From: Xanthostigma xanthostigma
Taxonomy: Eukaryota; Arthropoda; Insecta; Raphidioptera; Raphidiidae
Reading direction: 5' to 3'
Length of the DNA stretch: 64,000 nucleotides
Assembly (NCBI GenBank): GCA_963575645.1
Contig: OY754464.1
Location: 7,130,001-7,194,000 of the forward strand
The notes under the pieces are model-generated. The model did not search any database. It worked only from the letters and a program-made list of their open reading frames with translations, and was not told the origin of the DNA. Every line of letters begins with the position of its first letter. The stretch's first letter is position 1. This document shows positions 45,121 to 56,393 of the stretch, piece by piece. The position numbers were made by a program, and so were the translations under genes.

Positions 45121-45405
45121 CAGGCTTGGGAAAATGGCGGCCCGCGGGCCGGATCGGGCCCGCTGTAGACTTTTGTCCGGCCTGCGAAGCATTTTATAAA
45201 TATAAGAGCGAAAATAATAATTTGGCGCATAAAAAAATAGCAAGGGCCCCAACAGACGAAAAAACACCTTTTCGTTGCGGAAATGAAAGGATCTTTTTTT
45301 TGCTTTTCAAAATTTTTGTTGCGGAAATGAACTCCAAATTTTTGGCCCACGGTCATATTTTCATCAGCAATGTGGCCCGACGATAAAAAAATTTGCCCGC
45401 CCCTG
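45121..45405. mobile_element. hAT MITE with GGCCCGCGGGCC end
   Basis: 285 bp from CAGGCTTGGGAAAATGGCGG to TTGCCCGCCCCTG with perfect palindromic 8-bp TSDs GTCTAGAC (45113-45120, 45406-45413). The two overlapping frames are translations of this MITE. Confidence 0.92.
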
Positions 45406-45622
45406 GTCTAGACTTATGGTCCGTATTTATATCCGTATATATTTCATGTAAAAACTGTAGCCAAGTCTGGCATTGATATCCCACTATAGTGGCCATATTC
45501 ACCAAACCTAAGTACCTAGTTATTTATTCGGGTCATTTGTTCTTATCCTCTGAATAAATAGCGATATTTCAATTCACCAATCATAATTATGTTTACTGCA
45601 AGTATGAATCTATTCTGTCTTA
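45406..45622. repeat. Shared repeat, second copy
   Basis: 45489-45620 matches 40970-41100. It is interrupted by the foldback at 45623 and continues after 45851. Confidence 0.65.
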
Positions 45623-45837
45623 TATAAATAAAATTATCGACCAATTTTTCAGGCAATATATTAACAAAAGATATAATTAATACATTAATGTTTCGATCCG
45701 GATTTGGATCTACTTCAGAATCTGGATCGAAACGTTAATGTATTAATTATATTTTTTGTTAATATATATTGTCTGAAAAATTGGTCGATAATTTTATTTA
45801 TTGAAGAGTTCTAATCAGACGTTAATCAAAGATTTGA
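45623..45837. mobile_element. Penelope-type foldback, 13-bp TSD
   Basis: 215 bp flanked by perfect CTATTCTGTCTTA (45610-45622, 45838-45850). The arms match the family and close on a mutated hammerhead-like core. Confidence 0.9.
45687..45718 (-). ncRNA. Mutated hammerhead-like core
   Basis: The minus strand reads CTGAAGT (last A lost), A, GATCC/GGATC helix, then GAAACATT. Changes in the first core block and in stem III should inactivate it. Confidence 0.4.
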
Positions 45838-46321
45838 CTATTCTGTCTTACTTCCAGGGTATAAATATTTATTCGCCTGATAAAATAGTAATGGCCGCTA
45901 CATAGCTAATGGCCGCTACCTAACCTATACCTAAGCGTGGAGTATTATATCTACAGTTTGTTCTTGTGAATTATGTTTATTAACCTTTTGTGAAGTGTAT
46001 AGTTGTAAAACATTAATGTTGGTGAAAGTTTTGTGTGCAATTGGGTTAGGGTAAAACATTATTATTGTATGAAATTGGTTGTTTTGACGTCTGGACTATT
46101 ACTATCGGTCGGATTTTTGAGTGAACGTCACAATATTCAACAAAAATACCGAGGAGTATAGCGCAGTGTGTATTTATTCGTCAACTAACTTTTTTACGTG
46201 ATAATATGCTTAATGAATTTGAAATAAATTTTAATGTAACGAATGTTCGAAGATTAGTAATTTCTATCTTTAATAGTGTTTGATGAATATGGGCATAAAA
46301 CATAAATGTGAAAAAAGGAGC
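45838..46321. other. Intron, no gene
   Basis: A TTTTACGTGATAAT fragment of repeat X lies near 46192. Confidence 0.4.
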
Positions 46322-46471
46322 CATGATCTGTACAAAAAAGAATTGATTTCTAAAAGGATTTTAAGTTTTCACTTATGTTTTATACCCTATATTTCATGAT
46401 TTATGTGTGAAAACTTGCTAAGTGAAAATTTGACACCCTTTTAGATCTCAATACTTTTTAGTACAGACCAT
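46322..46471. repeat. Inverted repeat, ~55-bp arms
   Basis: ATGATCTGTACAAAAAAG / CTTTTTAGTACAGACCAT and TTTTCACTTA / TAAGTGAAAA pair. Confidence 0.7.
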
Positions 46472-46525
46472 CGTCCCTAGTATATAATATATAAAAATAC
46501 ATCGTAAAAAAATAAAAATATTGTA

Positions 46526-46597
46526 TGTCCCATGTGGGATCGAACCCGTGACCTTCGCGTTATTAGAACGACGCTCTAACCAACTGAGCCATAGGCC
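46526..46597 (-). tRNA. tRNA-Ile(AAT)-like pseudogene
   Basis: The minus strand has TGGCTCAGTTGGTTAGAGCG, anticodon loop TCTAATAAC (AAT), and GGGTTCGATCCC. The T and acceptor stems are mismatched, so it is likely a tRNA pseudogene or SINE head. Confidence 0.55.
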
Positions 46598-46665
46598 GGT
46601 GATTGCTATGTGCCTAACAATGATAAACAAGTAAGAATGAGTTATATGTACCTCTATCTGTCCAC

Positions 46666-47270
46666 TAGTGATGTGTCCACATGACTCTTTAATGGGAGCT
46701 GGCTCCGAGCGCTCCGCTCACTAAAAAGAGTCGCTCAGAGCGAGTCGTTCAAAGGAGCGACACTAGACAGTACGCACTACTGCAGATGTGTGAACTGTCA
46801 TCATGCTATGCTCAGGAGTCATGTAACATTGCACAATGCACAGCACAATACACACACTCAGCTCTGAGCTCATTTTAATATGATTCTGATTTTATATTAT
46901 TCGCATTTCGGATAAACTATAAAGTATAATAAAAGCTTAACAATAATAATGTTTATTGTTACAATATTATATCTTTGTCAACGACGTCAATGTGAATGGT
47001 TTAAGTCACTGTAAGCTTAGTACTATTGCACTTACAGTGTGTCATTCAACATTAAATGACTCAGCAAAGATAACTCCGTACGTGCAAAATTCACTAGTGC
47101 CTCTGTGGCCTGTGCTGTGTGCGCTCTGTAAATGTTCGAATGCAACAGTACAGAATAGCTCAGCACAGAGCAATGGCGCTCGGAGTGAGTCGTTCACAAA
47201 AAAAAGAGCGACTCGCTCCGCTCCGTGAAAGGAGTCGTTCATTATGAACGACTTGCTCAGGAGCGACACA
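46666..47270. mobile_element. hAT-like MITE rich in GAGCGACTC palindromes
   Basis: 605 bp with perfect 8-bp TSDs CTGTCCAC (46658-46665, 47271-47278). Begins TAGTGATGTGTCC, ends GGAGCGACACA. Both ends carry runs of GAGTCG/CGACTC words. Confidence 0.85.
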
Positions 47271-47759
47271 CTGTCCACTCGCACAGACACACAAGAAAGT
47301 AAGTTAAATAAAACGCGGTAAAATAACATTGCGTAAAAATTAACAGGGTCTGAGAGATTTTGGTTGGGGTTAATATTCGCAATCGCATGTGGTCGACCCA
47401 AACCAACATGGAAGCAGAGTTCAGGTGTCCCCTGACTTGCGATTGTTATCGTCAAGTTAGTTGTTAGAACGTTCAGAGTTTGCATAATTATTTATGTGCG
47501 AGAATCATTTGAATAAAGTTCAATAACTTATGGCCTCTAAAGCCATTTACATACATGATAATATTATGATGATAGTGGTGTACCGAAAGGGGAACCCGGG
47601 GACGGATTTGTTAAGCAGGCGCGCGTTTTTGGTTACTAATGCGTATTTTACCACGTTTGTATCAACTTGCTTTTCGTGTATGTCGGGCGGAACTTTGTAA
47701 TTGATTTTAAACTATCTTCCTGGTGAGATAGAGACTTCAAATTTTTAACATAACACAAA
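47271..47759. other. Intron, no gene
   Basis: The 147-residue minus frame at 47042-47485 overlaps the hAT MITE and has no known domain. Confidence 0.4.
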
Positions 47760-47988
47760 ATTAGGTAACACTACGAGAAAATACAAAATAGGTAAAAGAG
47801 CTCGGTAAGTTAAACGGTTTTATTGTACAATCGATGATGTATTAAAAACTATAAACCATAGTGGGCTTTGAATAAATTAAAATAAAATTATGCTCGAAGA
47901 AAACAGTCGAAAACTAAATAAGATATACAATTGCAAACAAATGAAAGCTTTCTATACAAAAGACGCCCACGATTTTATTTTAGTTTAA

Positions 47989-48409
47989 GAGTATTCGTCC
48001 CTGCAAATACCCCCTGCACCCTTCATCTCAAATCTTTTCCCCTCGCCTAAAAACGGTTCGCGCTCTCCCGACGCTATTTTTAAAGCTAGAGGGTTCTGGT
48101 AAACGCCAAATGAAAGACAAAGAATCAGACTACAGATCCTTCAGGCGAATTTTTTGAAAAAAAATTCCTGAAAAAACTTACAACCTTTTGAAAAAAATAA
48201 TAAGTTACGTAATATTTCACACGTAGGCGAAACTGTTTTTCAAAAAATTCGCCTGAAGGATCTGTAGTCTGATTCTTTGTCTTTCATTTGGCGTTTACCA
48301 GAACCCTCTAGCTTTAAAAATAGCGTCGGGAGAGCGCGAACCGTTTTTAGGCGAGGGGAAAAGATTTTTAGATGAAGGGTGCAGGGGGTATTTGCAGGGA
48401 CGAATACTC
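47989..48409. mobile_element. piggyBac-type foldback MITE at TTAA
   Basis: 421 bp with TTAA on both sides (47985-47988, 48410-48413). ~165-bp arms (GAGTATTCGTCCCTGC / inverted) are almost perfect. The interrupted sequence AGTTTAATCAAAG is seen uninterrupted in related repeats, supporting precise insertion. Confidence 0.88.
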
Positions 48410-48566
48410 TTAATCAAAGCTCTAATTATTTTCTAGTTTTTAGTACATCATCGATCGTACAATAAAACCGTTTCACTTAAAAACCTTTTTTACCTATTTT
48501 ATTATGAAGTTTATAGTGTGCTTTATTAAAAGTTTGCATCCTGACGAAAGCTGGACCGCTCAGTTA

Positions 48567-48997
48567 AGGCCGCTGCACACGAGGCTAGAAACGCTGCTAG
48601 ATTCCTTGCTAGATTTGCCTACTAGTTTTCTAGCGCTGGTTTTCTTGATTGCTGTTTAGTGCTCGCTTCACACGAGACTATTTTTCAAGCTTGTTTTATG
48701 GATAGACTGGTGCGCGCGCAGTGACAGTTCGAATATAAACGCAGAGCAAAACGTGTCTGTTGTCTGGCAGAATGACGCCATGTGGGCGTTTGTTCAAGTG
48801 CCCACGTGAAGATACTGCTTCCTGATTGGTTCTTGCTCATACCTAGCAACAAATCTAGCAGGGAAAATAGGCCCTGTTCTAATTTTAAAACCTATCTTCT
48901 GAGCTAGCAAGGCAGCCCGCAGTGACGTCATTTCCAGCTTCGTACCCAGCCTACCGGCTAGCAGAACTCCTAGCAGCGTTTCTGGCCTCGTGTGCAG
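48567..48997. mobile_element. Harbinger-type MITE family H, copy 4
   Basis: 431 bp with TTA TSDs (48564-48566, 48998-49000). Starts AGGCCGCTGCACACGAGG, ends CCTCGTGTGCAG; the last six bases are missing. One TGACGTCA near 48923. Confidence 0.9.
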
Positions 48998-49190
48998 TTA
49001 TTTATTATAATATTGTATTGTCATCGGAGCTAAAAACGTATGCAAAATTTCAACTAAATCGGATAACGGAAAGTATTTGAAAAAGCTGTCACAAGATTTC
49101 AAACAAAGATAGTTATTATAGTTATAAACAAACATATACGGAGTCAAGCTAAATAAAACCGTTTAATAATATTATATTGGAACTGGGAAG

Positions 49191-49891
49191 TATAAATAGT
49201 GGTACCTATACATTGCGACAAATCAGGATGTGCACAAACCGCGTTCGGTGACGTCATTTCCTTTAGCATAGACGTACGTACCGTACGTGAACGAATGTGC
49301 AGCGTGACCCGACTGAAATGTTCCCTGAGGAACGAATGATGACCGATGAATTGTCAAACCAGTGGCAATAAACTTTCCTGCAGGCTTAAACAGTTACTTC
49401 ATCTTCAGTAGCGATACTTTGTTTCTTTGCTTAGTGTAATTTGGTATAGATTTCTCTATTTTAACGCGTTTTTATTAACTCGCTTTCTTGTCTGTTCATT
49501 ACAAATTTTGCAATTGGGCTTTTGAATGAAATTTTTTTTTGTCATAAATGGAAAGATCGTATATAAGTTTTATAACAAAACTATTCATCTTTTTTTTATT
49601 TTCGTTATAATTCAAAAGTTATATCAAATTAAAAATAAATTTTTGTACCCAGTTCCGAGAACGCGCCGACATTTCCCGAACATAATGTGACGTCATAATG
49701 TTTTAGTCAATACACATGTAGAAGCCATTGATAGTATACTGCGTATATACATTTTACCATTATGACGTCACAACTGTCAAAAACAATTTTAGTGCGTTTG
49801 CAGTCACGTGATTTTTTTAAATATTTTATCAATTTTAAATTGCTTATAATTAATTTAAAAAAAGTTTTTTGAAAGTTTGTTTTATAAGTTA
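49191..49891. other. Intron, no gene
   Basis: Three exact TGACGTCA sites near 49248, 49690 and 49764. No coding signal. Confidence 0.45.
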
Positions 49892-50138
49892 TATACTGCC
49901 GTAAAAAGGTAAAAGGCAGTAAGTGACCAACTTATGAATTTGAGTAAATCAACATTTACTAAAAATGTCTTGACCGTCCAGAATTTTAGATTATGGAAAC
50001 CAAAACTAAAACATGGGGGAAACATTTTTTAAAGACAATAAAATTATTGCTGCAGCACTTACTGCTGTCGTTGGCTTCAGTATGAACTCATTTTTCAACA
50101 AATGTCACTTACTGCCCTTTGCCTTTTTTGGGTAGTAT
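49892..50138. mobile_element. TA-flanked MITE
   Basis: Ends TACTGCCGTAAAAAGG / CCTTTTTTGGGTAGTA with subterminal GGCAGTAAGTGAC / GTCACTTACTGCC. TA on both sides suggests the Tc1/mariner type. Confidence 0.65.
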
Positions 50139-50479
50139 AGCGGTCCCGCCTGGTTTCACGCGGGTGCAAAAGAACGAATGGGAGGGGGAGGGAACACGAG
50201 TACGGACGTTCATCTTCATTTACCGAGATGAATGTTGTGTCCAAATTTCATGATGATCGGAGTTACCGTTCAAAAGTTTTTGTCGGACGGACAACTTTTT
50301 AGTTACATTTTGCAACATTTTTCATCGATGCTCCGCTCCTATTGGTCGTAGCGTGATATTATATAGCCTTCCTCGATAAATGGGCTATCCAACAAAAAAA
50401 AAATTCAATTCGATCCAGTAGTTCCTGAGATTACCGCGTTCAACCAAACAAACTCTTCAGCTTTATGTATTAGTATAGA
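50139..50479 (-). mobile_element. Helitron family A without the tRNA insert
   Basis: The minus strand runs from TCTATACTAATACATAAAGC to CACGCGGG... and ...GGGACCGCTA. The 3' CTAG is abutted by the preceding MITE. It lacks the tRNA-like block of the other two copies. Confidence 0.78.
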
Positions 50480-51339
50480 TTTATGTTTGGGTTTTTTTTG
50501 AAACTTTTTCCCAAAATTTAAAAAAAGATTAAAATCAAATTTTGTTAATTCTATTTAATTTTATTTTATAAGCATGCATGGAAACTGGAAAGTAGCTATT
50601 TATAGGCGGCTGGACAAAATAGAAGATTATGTATCTAGTGCGTGATGATATTTTGATGAACGTGACAATGTGTTACAACGAGGGTCAGCGAGTTTTAACA
50701 GTAATTATTCGAGTCACTTCCGAAATATATTTAGTATTTTTTGCACGTACGCTCTATAAAATATTTTATTTGCAATTAATTTTCAAAATTTTTGACAGTC
50801 TAATTTTGAGCAAGTTTACAAATTGTATAGTCAGCATTGTATTCGCATGCACTGTGCACACGTAGTTCTTTATTATGGAAATGATGGTATGGCTACGTTT
50901 CTTATACTTCAAGCAACTTTACACTACCAATGTTGAATGTGTCATTTTATATGGCTTTTTCTGTTACACCCTGTATAAATACGTCACAATGTGTGAATTC
51001 GTTTGTTTTCAGTATAGGTATTGTCTATATACGGATGAGTGGGAGTATGTAACTAGCATATGTTTTGCAGCTTTCATAATGTTTAAAATACAAACAAAAT
51101 AGATTGCTTACAATTAATATTACCCATAAGCCACCTATACTAAAGACAAGGATGGGAGATGTTATCTACATTAGAAATGATGAAATCTTGAACGCTCTAT
51201 GAGATTTCTCATTTTAATTGATATGCCATTTTTTTTATCTTTATAAGTGTTGGCTGTTTTTCAATAAGCTCATTGTTATGTAAAGCTTCAAAATATTTTT
51301 TTAAGGAATGTTCTAAACTTCAGGGGTATATTCCTTGTG
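50480..51339. other. AT-rich intron, no gene recognised
   Basis: Two successive plus frames (50629-50865, 50875-51102) are hydrophobic and Cys/Tyr-rich, but show no known domain and sit in AT-rich DNA. I do not call them genes. Confidence 0.35.
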
Positions 51340-51520
51340 TCATCTTGAGCAAAATATTCCAGCCAATTGGGTGACGGGACCATTCCAACCTCAAAAATGT
51401 TGACATTTGATTATAATAAAGAAAATAAAATTTCTGATATCGCGTCAGGTGTCGCGGGTAATGGCTAGTATTCAATATGATATTAACTATTCGTTGCCAT
51501 GGTTACCTACATTTTTTCAT
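51340..51520 (-). repeat. 3' part of the 15.5/40.1-kb repeat, inverted
   Basis: Contains CCAGCCAATTGGGTGACGGG and GGTAATGGCTAGTATTCAAT as reverse complements of the family. Confidence 0.8.
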
Positions 51521-52130
51521 CAAAAAAGACATTATTATTATTATTTTAAAAGAAATTTTCAACAAGCTATAACTCGCTAACCTTTGAGAATCCAACCTAT
51601 AGGTATGTCGATATAACCTTTTTTGCTTGAAATGACCCAAAGAATGCACCTCTAAAGTTTGGAAGATTAGTTCCGTAACATCCCTCTATTTAATCAAGAA
51701 AATTGTCAGTTTTGAACAAGCGTTGATATAAAATGAACATTTTGATTAAGATGAGAACAAGGTGTTTCTATATATTAAATGCTAATGAAACAATAGGCAG
51801 TAGTAGTGTGAGTTTTTGACATCTTCACATCCATTTAAAGTGTAATAATTATAATAGCACTTTTATTTTACGATTACTTACACTGTGTGAGACTGCTCTA
51901 CATAAATTTGTTCTCTCAGCAAGCATTCGATAGTCAGTTATGCTGTCTTCTTTGACGAAAACATACATTTTTGTAATGTGTTGCTTAAAGTTATCGTTTT
52001 ACACGCTTTATATTAACTTCACTTGTAAGTTTGTATGTATGTATGTTTGTTTGTAGCCTTCGTTTGGACTACAGCAAGTGGTTTATTACTGTAGTATAAT
52101 ATGCCAGCACTGTAACTACAGTGGTTAGCC
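51521..52130. other. AT-rich intron, no gene
   Basis: A short (GTAT)n/(GTTT)n run lies near 52030. Nothing else. Confidence 0.4.
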
Positions 52131-52208
52131 GTGCGGTCAAAGGCACGGGTCTTCACTGACGTCAACTCTCGGAATCACGGGTCGTGGGTTCTAATCCCGT
52201 CCACGCCG
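52131..52208 (+). tRNA. tRNA-like sequence, Ser/Leu-like
   Basis: Box A-like TTAGCCGTGCGGTCAAAGG and box B-like GGGTTCTAATCCC with a 3' CCACGCCG. The cloverleaf is poor. Probably a tRNA-derived repeat head. Confidence 0.35.
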
Positions 52209-52268
52209 AAAAAAATTGTTTTTTTTTTCGGCAAATTTTTGACAATAAATCGAACTAAAAAGTGGGAA

Positions 52269-52559
52269 ATATAGTTTAAAAAAAAAACTAAAAAACACGC
52301 TTTAGTATATCGAACTAAAAAGTAAAAAATATTTTTTTTTAAATAAGCTTAAAACAATAATGAATAAAAAATACAAGTATTATTGTGAAAAAAGCGTGGG
52401 GCGCTCGATGTACGAAAATGTGGAACAAAGCGCCCCACGCTTTTTTCACAATAATACTTGTATTTTTTATTCATTATTGTTTTAAGCTTATTTAAAAAAT
52501 ATATTTTTTACTTTTTAGTTCGATATAAAGCGTGTTTTTTAGTTTTTTTTAAACTATAT
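52269..52559. repeat. Large palindrome, ~135-bp arms, 22-nt loop
   Basis: The arms meet at AAAGCGTGGGGCGCT / AGCGCCCCACGCTTT and extend out through CAATAATGAATAAAAAATAC. Nearly perfect. Confidence 0.9.
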
Positions 52560-52606
52560 TTATTTTTTACATTGTAAACGTCAAAAAGCACCCCCTTCAA
52601 AGAATA

Positions 52607-52722
52607 AGGAGAAAAATACGAAAAATTTGAGGTCGGCGCCATTTAATTAATACAAATTTTTACGTATTCACTTTACATAAATTGGCACGGACCTCAAAGT
52701 TTCAATATTTTTCTCCTTTAGT
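52607..52722. repeat. Inverted repeat around a GGCGCC-type centre
   Basis: AAGGAGAAAAATACG...TTTGAGGTCGGCGCCA pairs with TTGGCACGGACCTCAAA...TTTTTCTCCTT. A related fragment is near 34497. Confidence 0.7.
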
Positions 52723-52957
52723 GGCTCCTAATGTGGGCTAGGGACGGGAAGGGGGATTAATGAATTTATGAATCGAATCCATGTTTATGATGTTTAAATT
52801 ATTAACTTTGTTCAAACACTGTTGACAACAATCTACAATATACACTATAACACTACTCACTACTGGTATAAGCCGTGTGTCGGTTCAGCGGTTCTCGTGT
52901 TATAAGCGGGCAAATAAACAGACATAGAGGCGTTGCGTTTTAGATTATTATAGATAA

Positions 52958-53340
52958 CTAGCGTTTCGGCCCGGTTTCACACGGGTGCGATAGATATAAT
53001 TCTGCAAAATGTATTTCGTTTGTGGCCCGGCGTCTGAACTAAATTTGAGAAAATTGCAAGATCTAACAGATTTCGCTATTTGGTACTAAACAGTGTTGTT
53101 TGTTTGCTTCTGAACTAATAGTTCAGAAGCAAACAAACAACTGAGTTCTGATAGAACAGATGTCGTTACGTGTTACTAAAAAATGTTTTTTGAGAAAATA
53201 CCGTAATTTTGGACTAAATATTTTATAAAAAATATCTTATAGTGTAAGTTGCATCATGGAAGACGCATTTACAAAACTTCATTAAAATCTGTTTCGGAGA
53301 TTAGCACGGCCAAAATAATGTGACACGGGAATTTTAAATA
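52958..53340 (-). mobile_element. Helitron family B, inverted copy
   Basis: The 3' end appears as CTAGCGTTTCGGCCCGG with ACGGGTGCGATAGATAT. Family blocks GCAAAATGTATTTCGTTTG and GTGACACGGG follow. It contains an AGTTCAGAAGCAAACAAAC duplication. Confidence 0.78.
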
Positions 53341-53763
53341 TACTTAAATAATATATTACGCCAGTTGTTTGTGTATAATAGTACTTTAGCATTTATTTCT
53401 TTCAATTAAGTAAATATGGGAATATTTGGTCAGTGACTAAATGATTTGTCATCGATCGGCGCCGCTCTCTGCCGGGAATGCAATGTAGATAAAATTACTA
53501 TTAGGGAAATCTGGTTGGTTTAGATTATACATTATCAGAAATCAGTTATCATGCTATGTAGTCAGTGGCAGTGGTATTACCGTTTTCGTAGAAAAATAAA
53601 ATCGACAGACCTTTGTGAATATACTTATATATTACGACAGAGTCATTTTTTTGGTTTATTCATTCCTTTTGTAAATAGGTGCATTTTTGAAAAACAATTA
53701 TTAAAATGTTTAGAATTTTCCCACCCAACCCGGCAACTGCCACGTCGGAGCACAAAAAAAATA
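53341..53763. other. Intron, no gene
   Basis: A GGCGCCGCTCTCTGCCGGG patch lies near 53459. Nothing recognised. Confidence 0.4.
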
Positions 53764-54168
53764 CGAGGCTAGAAACGCTGCTAGGAGTTCTGCTAGCCGG
53801 TAGGTTGGGTACAAAGCTAGAAATGACGTCACTGCGGGCTGGCCTGTTAGCTCACAAGATAGGTTTTAAAATTAGAACAGGGGCTATTTTCCCTGCTAGA
53901 TCTGCTGCTAGGTATGAGCAAGAACCAATCAGCCCACAAATCAACATGGCGTCATTCTGCTCAGAGTCAGAAAACAGACACGTTTTGCTCTGTGTTTATA
54001 TTCGAACTGTCACTGCGCGCGCACCAGATTTAGCCACAAAACAAGCTTGAAAAATAGTCTCGTGAGAAGCGAGTACATAACAGCAATCAAGAAAACCAGC
54101 GTTAGAAAACTAGTAGGCAAATCTAGCAAGGAATCTAGCAGCGTTTCTAGCCTCGTGTCCAGCGGCCT
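53764..54168. mobile_element. Harbinger-type MITE family H, copy 5
   Basis: Right end CTAGCCTCGTGTCCAGCGGCCT is followed by TTA; the left end is eroded. One TGACGTCA near 53824. The frame at 53706-54050 is MITE sequence. Confidence 0.85.
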
Positions 54169-54260
54169 TTATGGTGTTAAAATTGAATTAATCTAGCCAC
54201 TAGGGGTGGTTAAATTTTGAGAAGTCTTTGTCCCTTCCTCTTTCTCTTTTATATTTTTAA

Positions 54261-54412
54261 CTAGCAGCCCGGTCCGGCTTCGCCCGCATTTGTAGATTGA
54301 CCCCGTTTTTTCGTCGACTTGCGTTGCAAAATTGATCTCCACGATAAGCGTTTTTATTTTAACGCGACAATATATAGCCTATGTCCATCTATTCTAAATA
54401 TTGGTGAAAAAA
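54261..54412 (-). mobile_element. Helitron family C, 3' end fragment
   Basis: CTAGCAGCCCGGTCCGGCTTCGCC begins the inverted 3' terminus. The copy breaks off after GGTGAAAAAAATA. Confidence 0.7.
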
Positions 54413-55013
54413 ATAAATAGTGAACTTCGAAGCAGATATTTTTGTATCAGTCTGTATATTGTGCTGGAATACATTTCGTATTGAATAATTTAAGCTCTGT
54501 GCCTATATAGGTAATGGCAACTTTCACGACTATAATACGAGAACTAAATTTAAATTTAGAGTGGTTAAACATGACCCTAACATAAAATACTGTAGATATA
54601 TATACGCATTTTAAAGTGAATCATAACCTAAAATGTGACATTTTTTCAACTTTTATAAATAAATGGCCAATAGAACAATAATGGAATATTCGCTGTTAAT
54701 TTATTTTTAATGTTATTTTCTTTATACTTCACTAAAATCTTCTCATCATCCATGTGACATAAAACATCGTTTTCATTGGTTATGACGTCATTGTAATAAA
54801 TACCGAACCTATTCTTGAAGTTATACTTCTTTTGGTGCGTTATGAAATAATGATGAGAATGAATTTTTACGATGTAACATCAAAATTAACAGGATGAAGT
54901 TGGTTGCTAAACCATACGCCTTGCGCATTGTGTTAAACATTTTCCTTGACATTGGTGGAACACTATTTGATGCTTAATATCTAATCGCAGGTCTAATAAA
55001 TGTTTAATTTTAA
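54413..55013. other. AT-rich intron, no gene
   Basis: Contains TTGAAGTTATACTTCTTTTG (fragment of the 33.9-kb repeat) and one TGACGTCA near 54783. Confidence 0.45.
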
Positions 55014-55306
55014 CACTTTGACGGACAAACCGGCTTAGATCGTCATAAACAAAACTTCAAAAGTTTGACACGACGGCCGAAGCCGTCGTATACTACGGAA
55101 CGTTTTATAGCCAGACGGGTGTAGCAGTCTATTTTCCAGTGTAGAATACATACCCTGTGTGCTCTGTGTCACCGTACAAATCTCTACTAAGGCAATATTG
55201 TCACAACATAACAACTTTTAAAAGTTATTCAAACATATGAAAAAATTTAAAAAACTATAGTGTCAAAATTGGAACAAAACTGAATTTTTAAGTGTCCGCC
55301 AAAGTG
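55014..55306. mobile_element. piggyBac-type MITE at TTAA
   Basis: 293 bp with ends CACTTTGACGGAC / GTCCGCCAAAGTG and TTAA on both sides (55010-55013, 55307-55310). Central ACGACGGCCGAAGCCGTCGT palindrome. Confidence 0.85.
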
Positions 55307-55560
55307 TTAAAAAGAACGCATTTAGACGGATCAGTAGTTCTGGAAAAAATTTATTTTCCAACTGAAATTTTTCATATTAAAAAACCAGTGGTCGAAATTC
55401 GACCCTATTAATGCGTCAAATTTTTAATTTGAACGTTATTGTCATTGTATAGATTTCTCCTGAATAAATTTGTACGTGATGAAACATATTATTACTTATG
55501 CACTTTTCCTCATTAGAACAAACAGAACTATGTATGTGTCATCACAATGTGTTCGAAGTA

Positions 55561-55885
55561 TAATACGCGCCACGGATCTAAAAGGTTCGGAAGTTAGTCA
55601 CAAACAGCGTCGCAAAGGCACATTTTAGAGCCGTTGATACTCCCACCACCTCCCAGCTACCTGAACGGAACGTGCGCTCGTCGGTGATTGGCCGTGATCG
55701 CTCGTTGCCTTTATCACTTGTCGCTTTCCTGCTTTAAAGTACAGTCGAGTATACGCTGTTGTGAATTTGTTATTGCTATTTTAGTTTTGTTGAGTTGCGA
55801 GTTTGTAGTTTTTCAACAGACTGTACAAGCGCAAGCCCGCGTTCGCATCTAACTTACGAGTCTTTTAGATTCGTGGCGCGTATTA
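55561..55885. mobile_element. TA-flanked MITE, CGCCACGAATCTAAAA family, copy 2
   Basis: 325 bp with ends TAATACGCGCCACGGATCT / inverted copy, TA on both sides. About 90% like 18838-19152 in inverse orientation. Confidence 0.83.
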
Positions 55886-55938
55886 TAACACAATCAAATC
55901 GGTACCAACCTCTTTTTTCCTTCCCGTATCTACTTATA

Positions 55939-56086
55939 TATATGTCGCCGGGATATTGTCAAACCCGTGATATTATAATTTCACTTAGTGAAATTATAAT
56001 ATCACGAATCTTTGTCAATCGTGATATTGTGATTTCACTAGTGAAATTACAAAATCACGGATTTGACAATATCCCGGCGACATATA
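55939..56086. repeat. Clover-like palindrome: outer stem enclosing two hairpins
   Basis: A 32-bp outer stem (55939-55970 with 56055-56086, one mismatch) encloses hairpin 1 (55966-55985/55987-56006, perfect) and hairpin 2 (56020-56039/56040-56059, two mismatches). The hairpin feet share five bases with the outer stem. Confidence 0.9.
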
Positions 56087-56393
56087 CATGGATAAAATAT
56101 AAAGAAATAGGGTAAGAGTACGATAACTTGCTATGCAAAATATCCACTGGAAATTCACAATTATTGTTTTATATAACATATAACAGCGTTATTGGTCGTT
56201 TTAAGCGGAAAATTAATTTTTAAAAATTAAATAATTATGGTATAGTAAGTTGAGAGTATATTATTTACTATAGCGATCGCTATCTTGTCTCATATAGTGG
56301 TAAGAAAAGAGAAAGTTATATATACCTGTATCTATGATAAACAAAGATAGAAATATCAATTGGTTGGAATGAAATACCTACAATTGAACGTTC

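Larger units (their letters stand above)
47760..49190. mobile_element. Second copy of the 27.5-29.7 kb composite, with two nested MITEs
   Basis: Shares GTTAAACGGTTTTATTGTAC, AAACCATAGTGGGCTTTGA, TAGTGTGCTTTATTAAAAG and CATCCTGACGAAAGCTGGAC with 27470-29731. Interrupted by a TTAA-flanked MITE (47989-48409) and by MITE H (48567-48997). Confidence 0.7.

Noticed and set aside
45099-45386. Opposing frames at 45.1-45.4 kb as genes
   Set aside because: Both fall inside a hAT MITE with perfect TSDs.
50629-51102. Two adjacent short hydrophobic frames as a gene
   Set aside because: No domain, start context or splice evidence, and the AT-rich DNA favours Phe/Tyr/Ile-rich chance frames.
55939-56086. 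Endogenous parvovirus-type terminal repeat
   Set aside because: The fold is similar in outline, but no viral coding remnants lie nearby and the terminal sequence is AT-rich and simple. Kept only as a structural palindrome.
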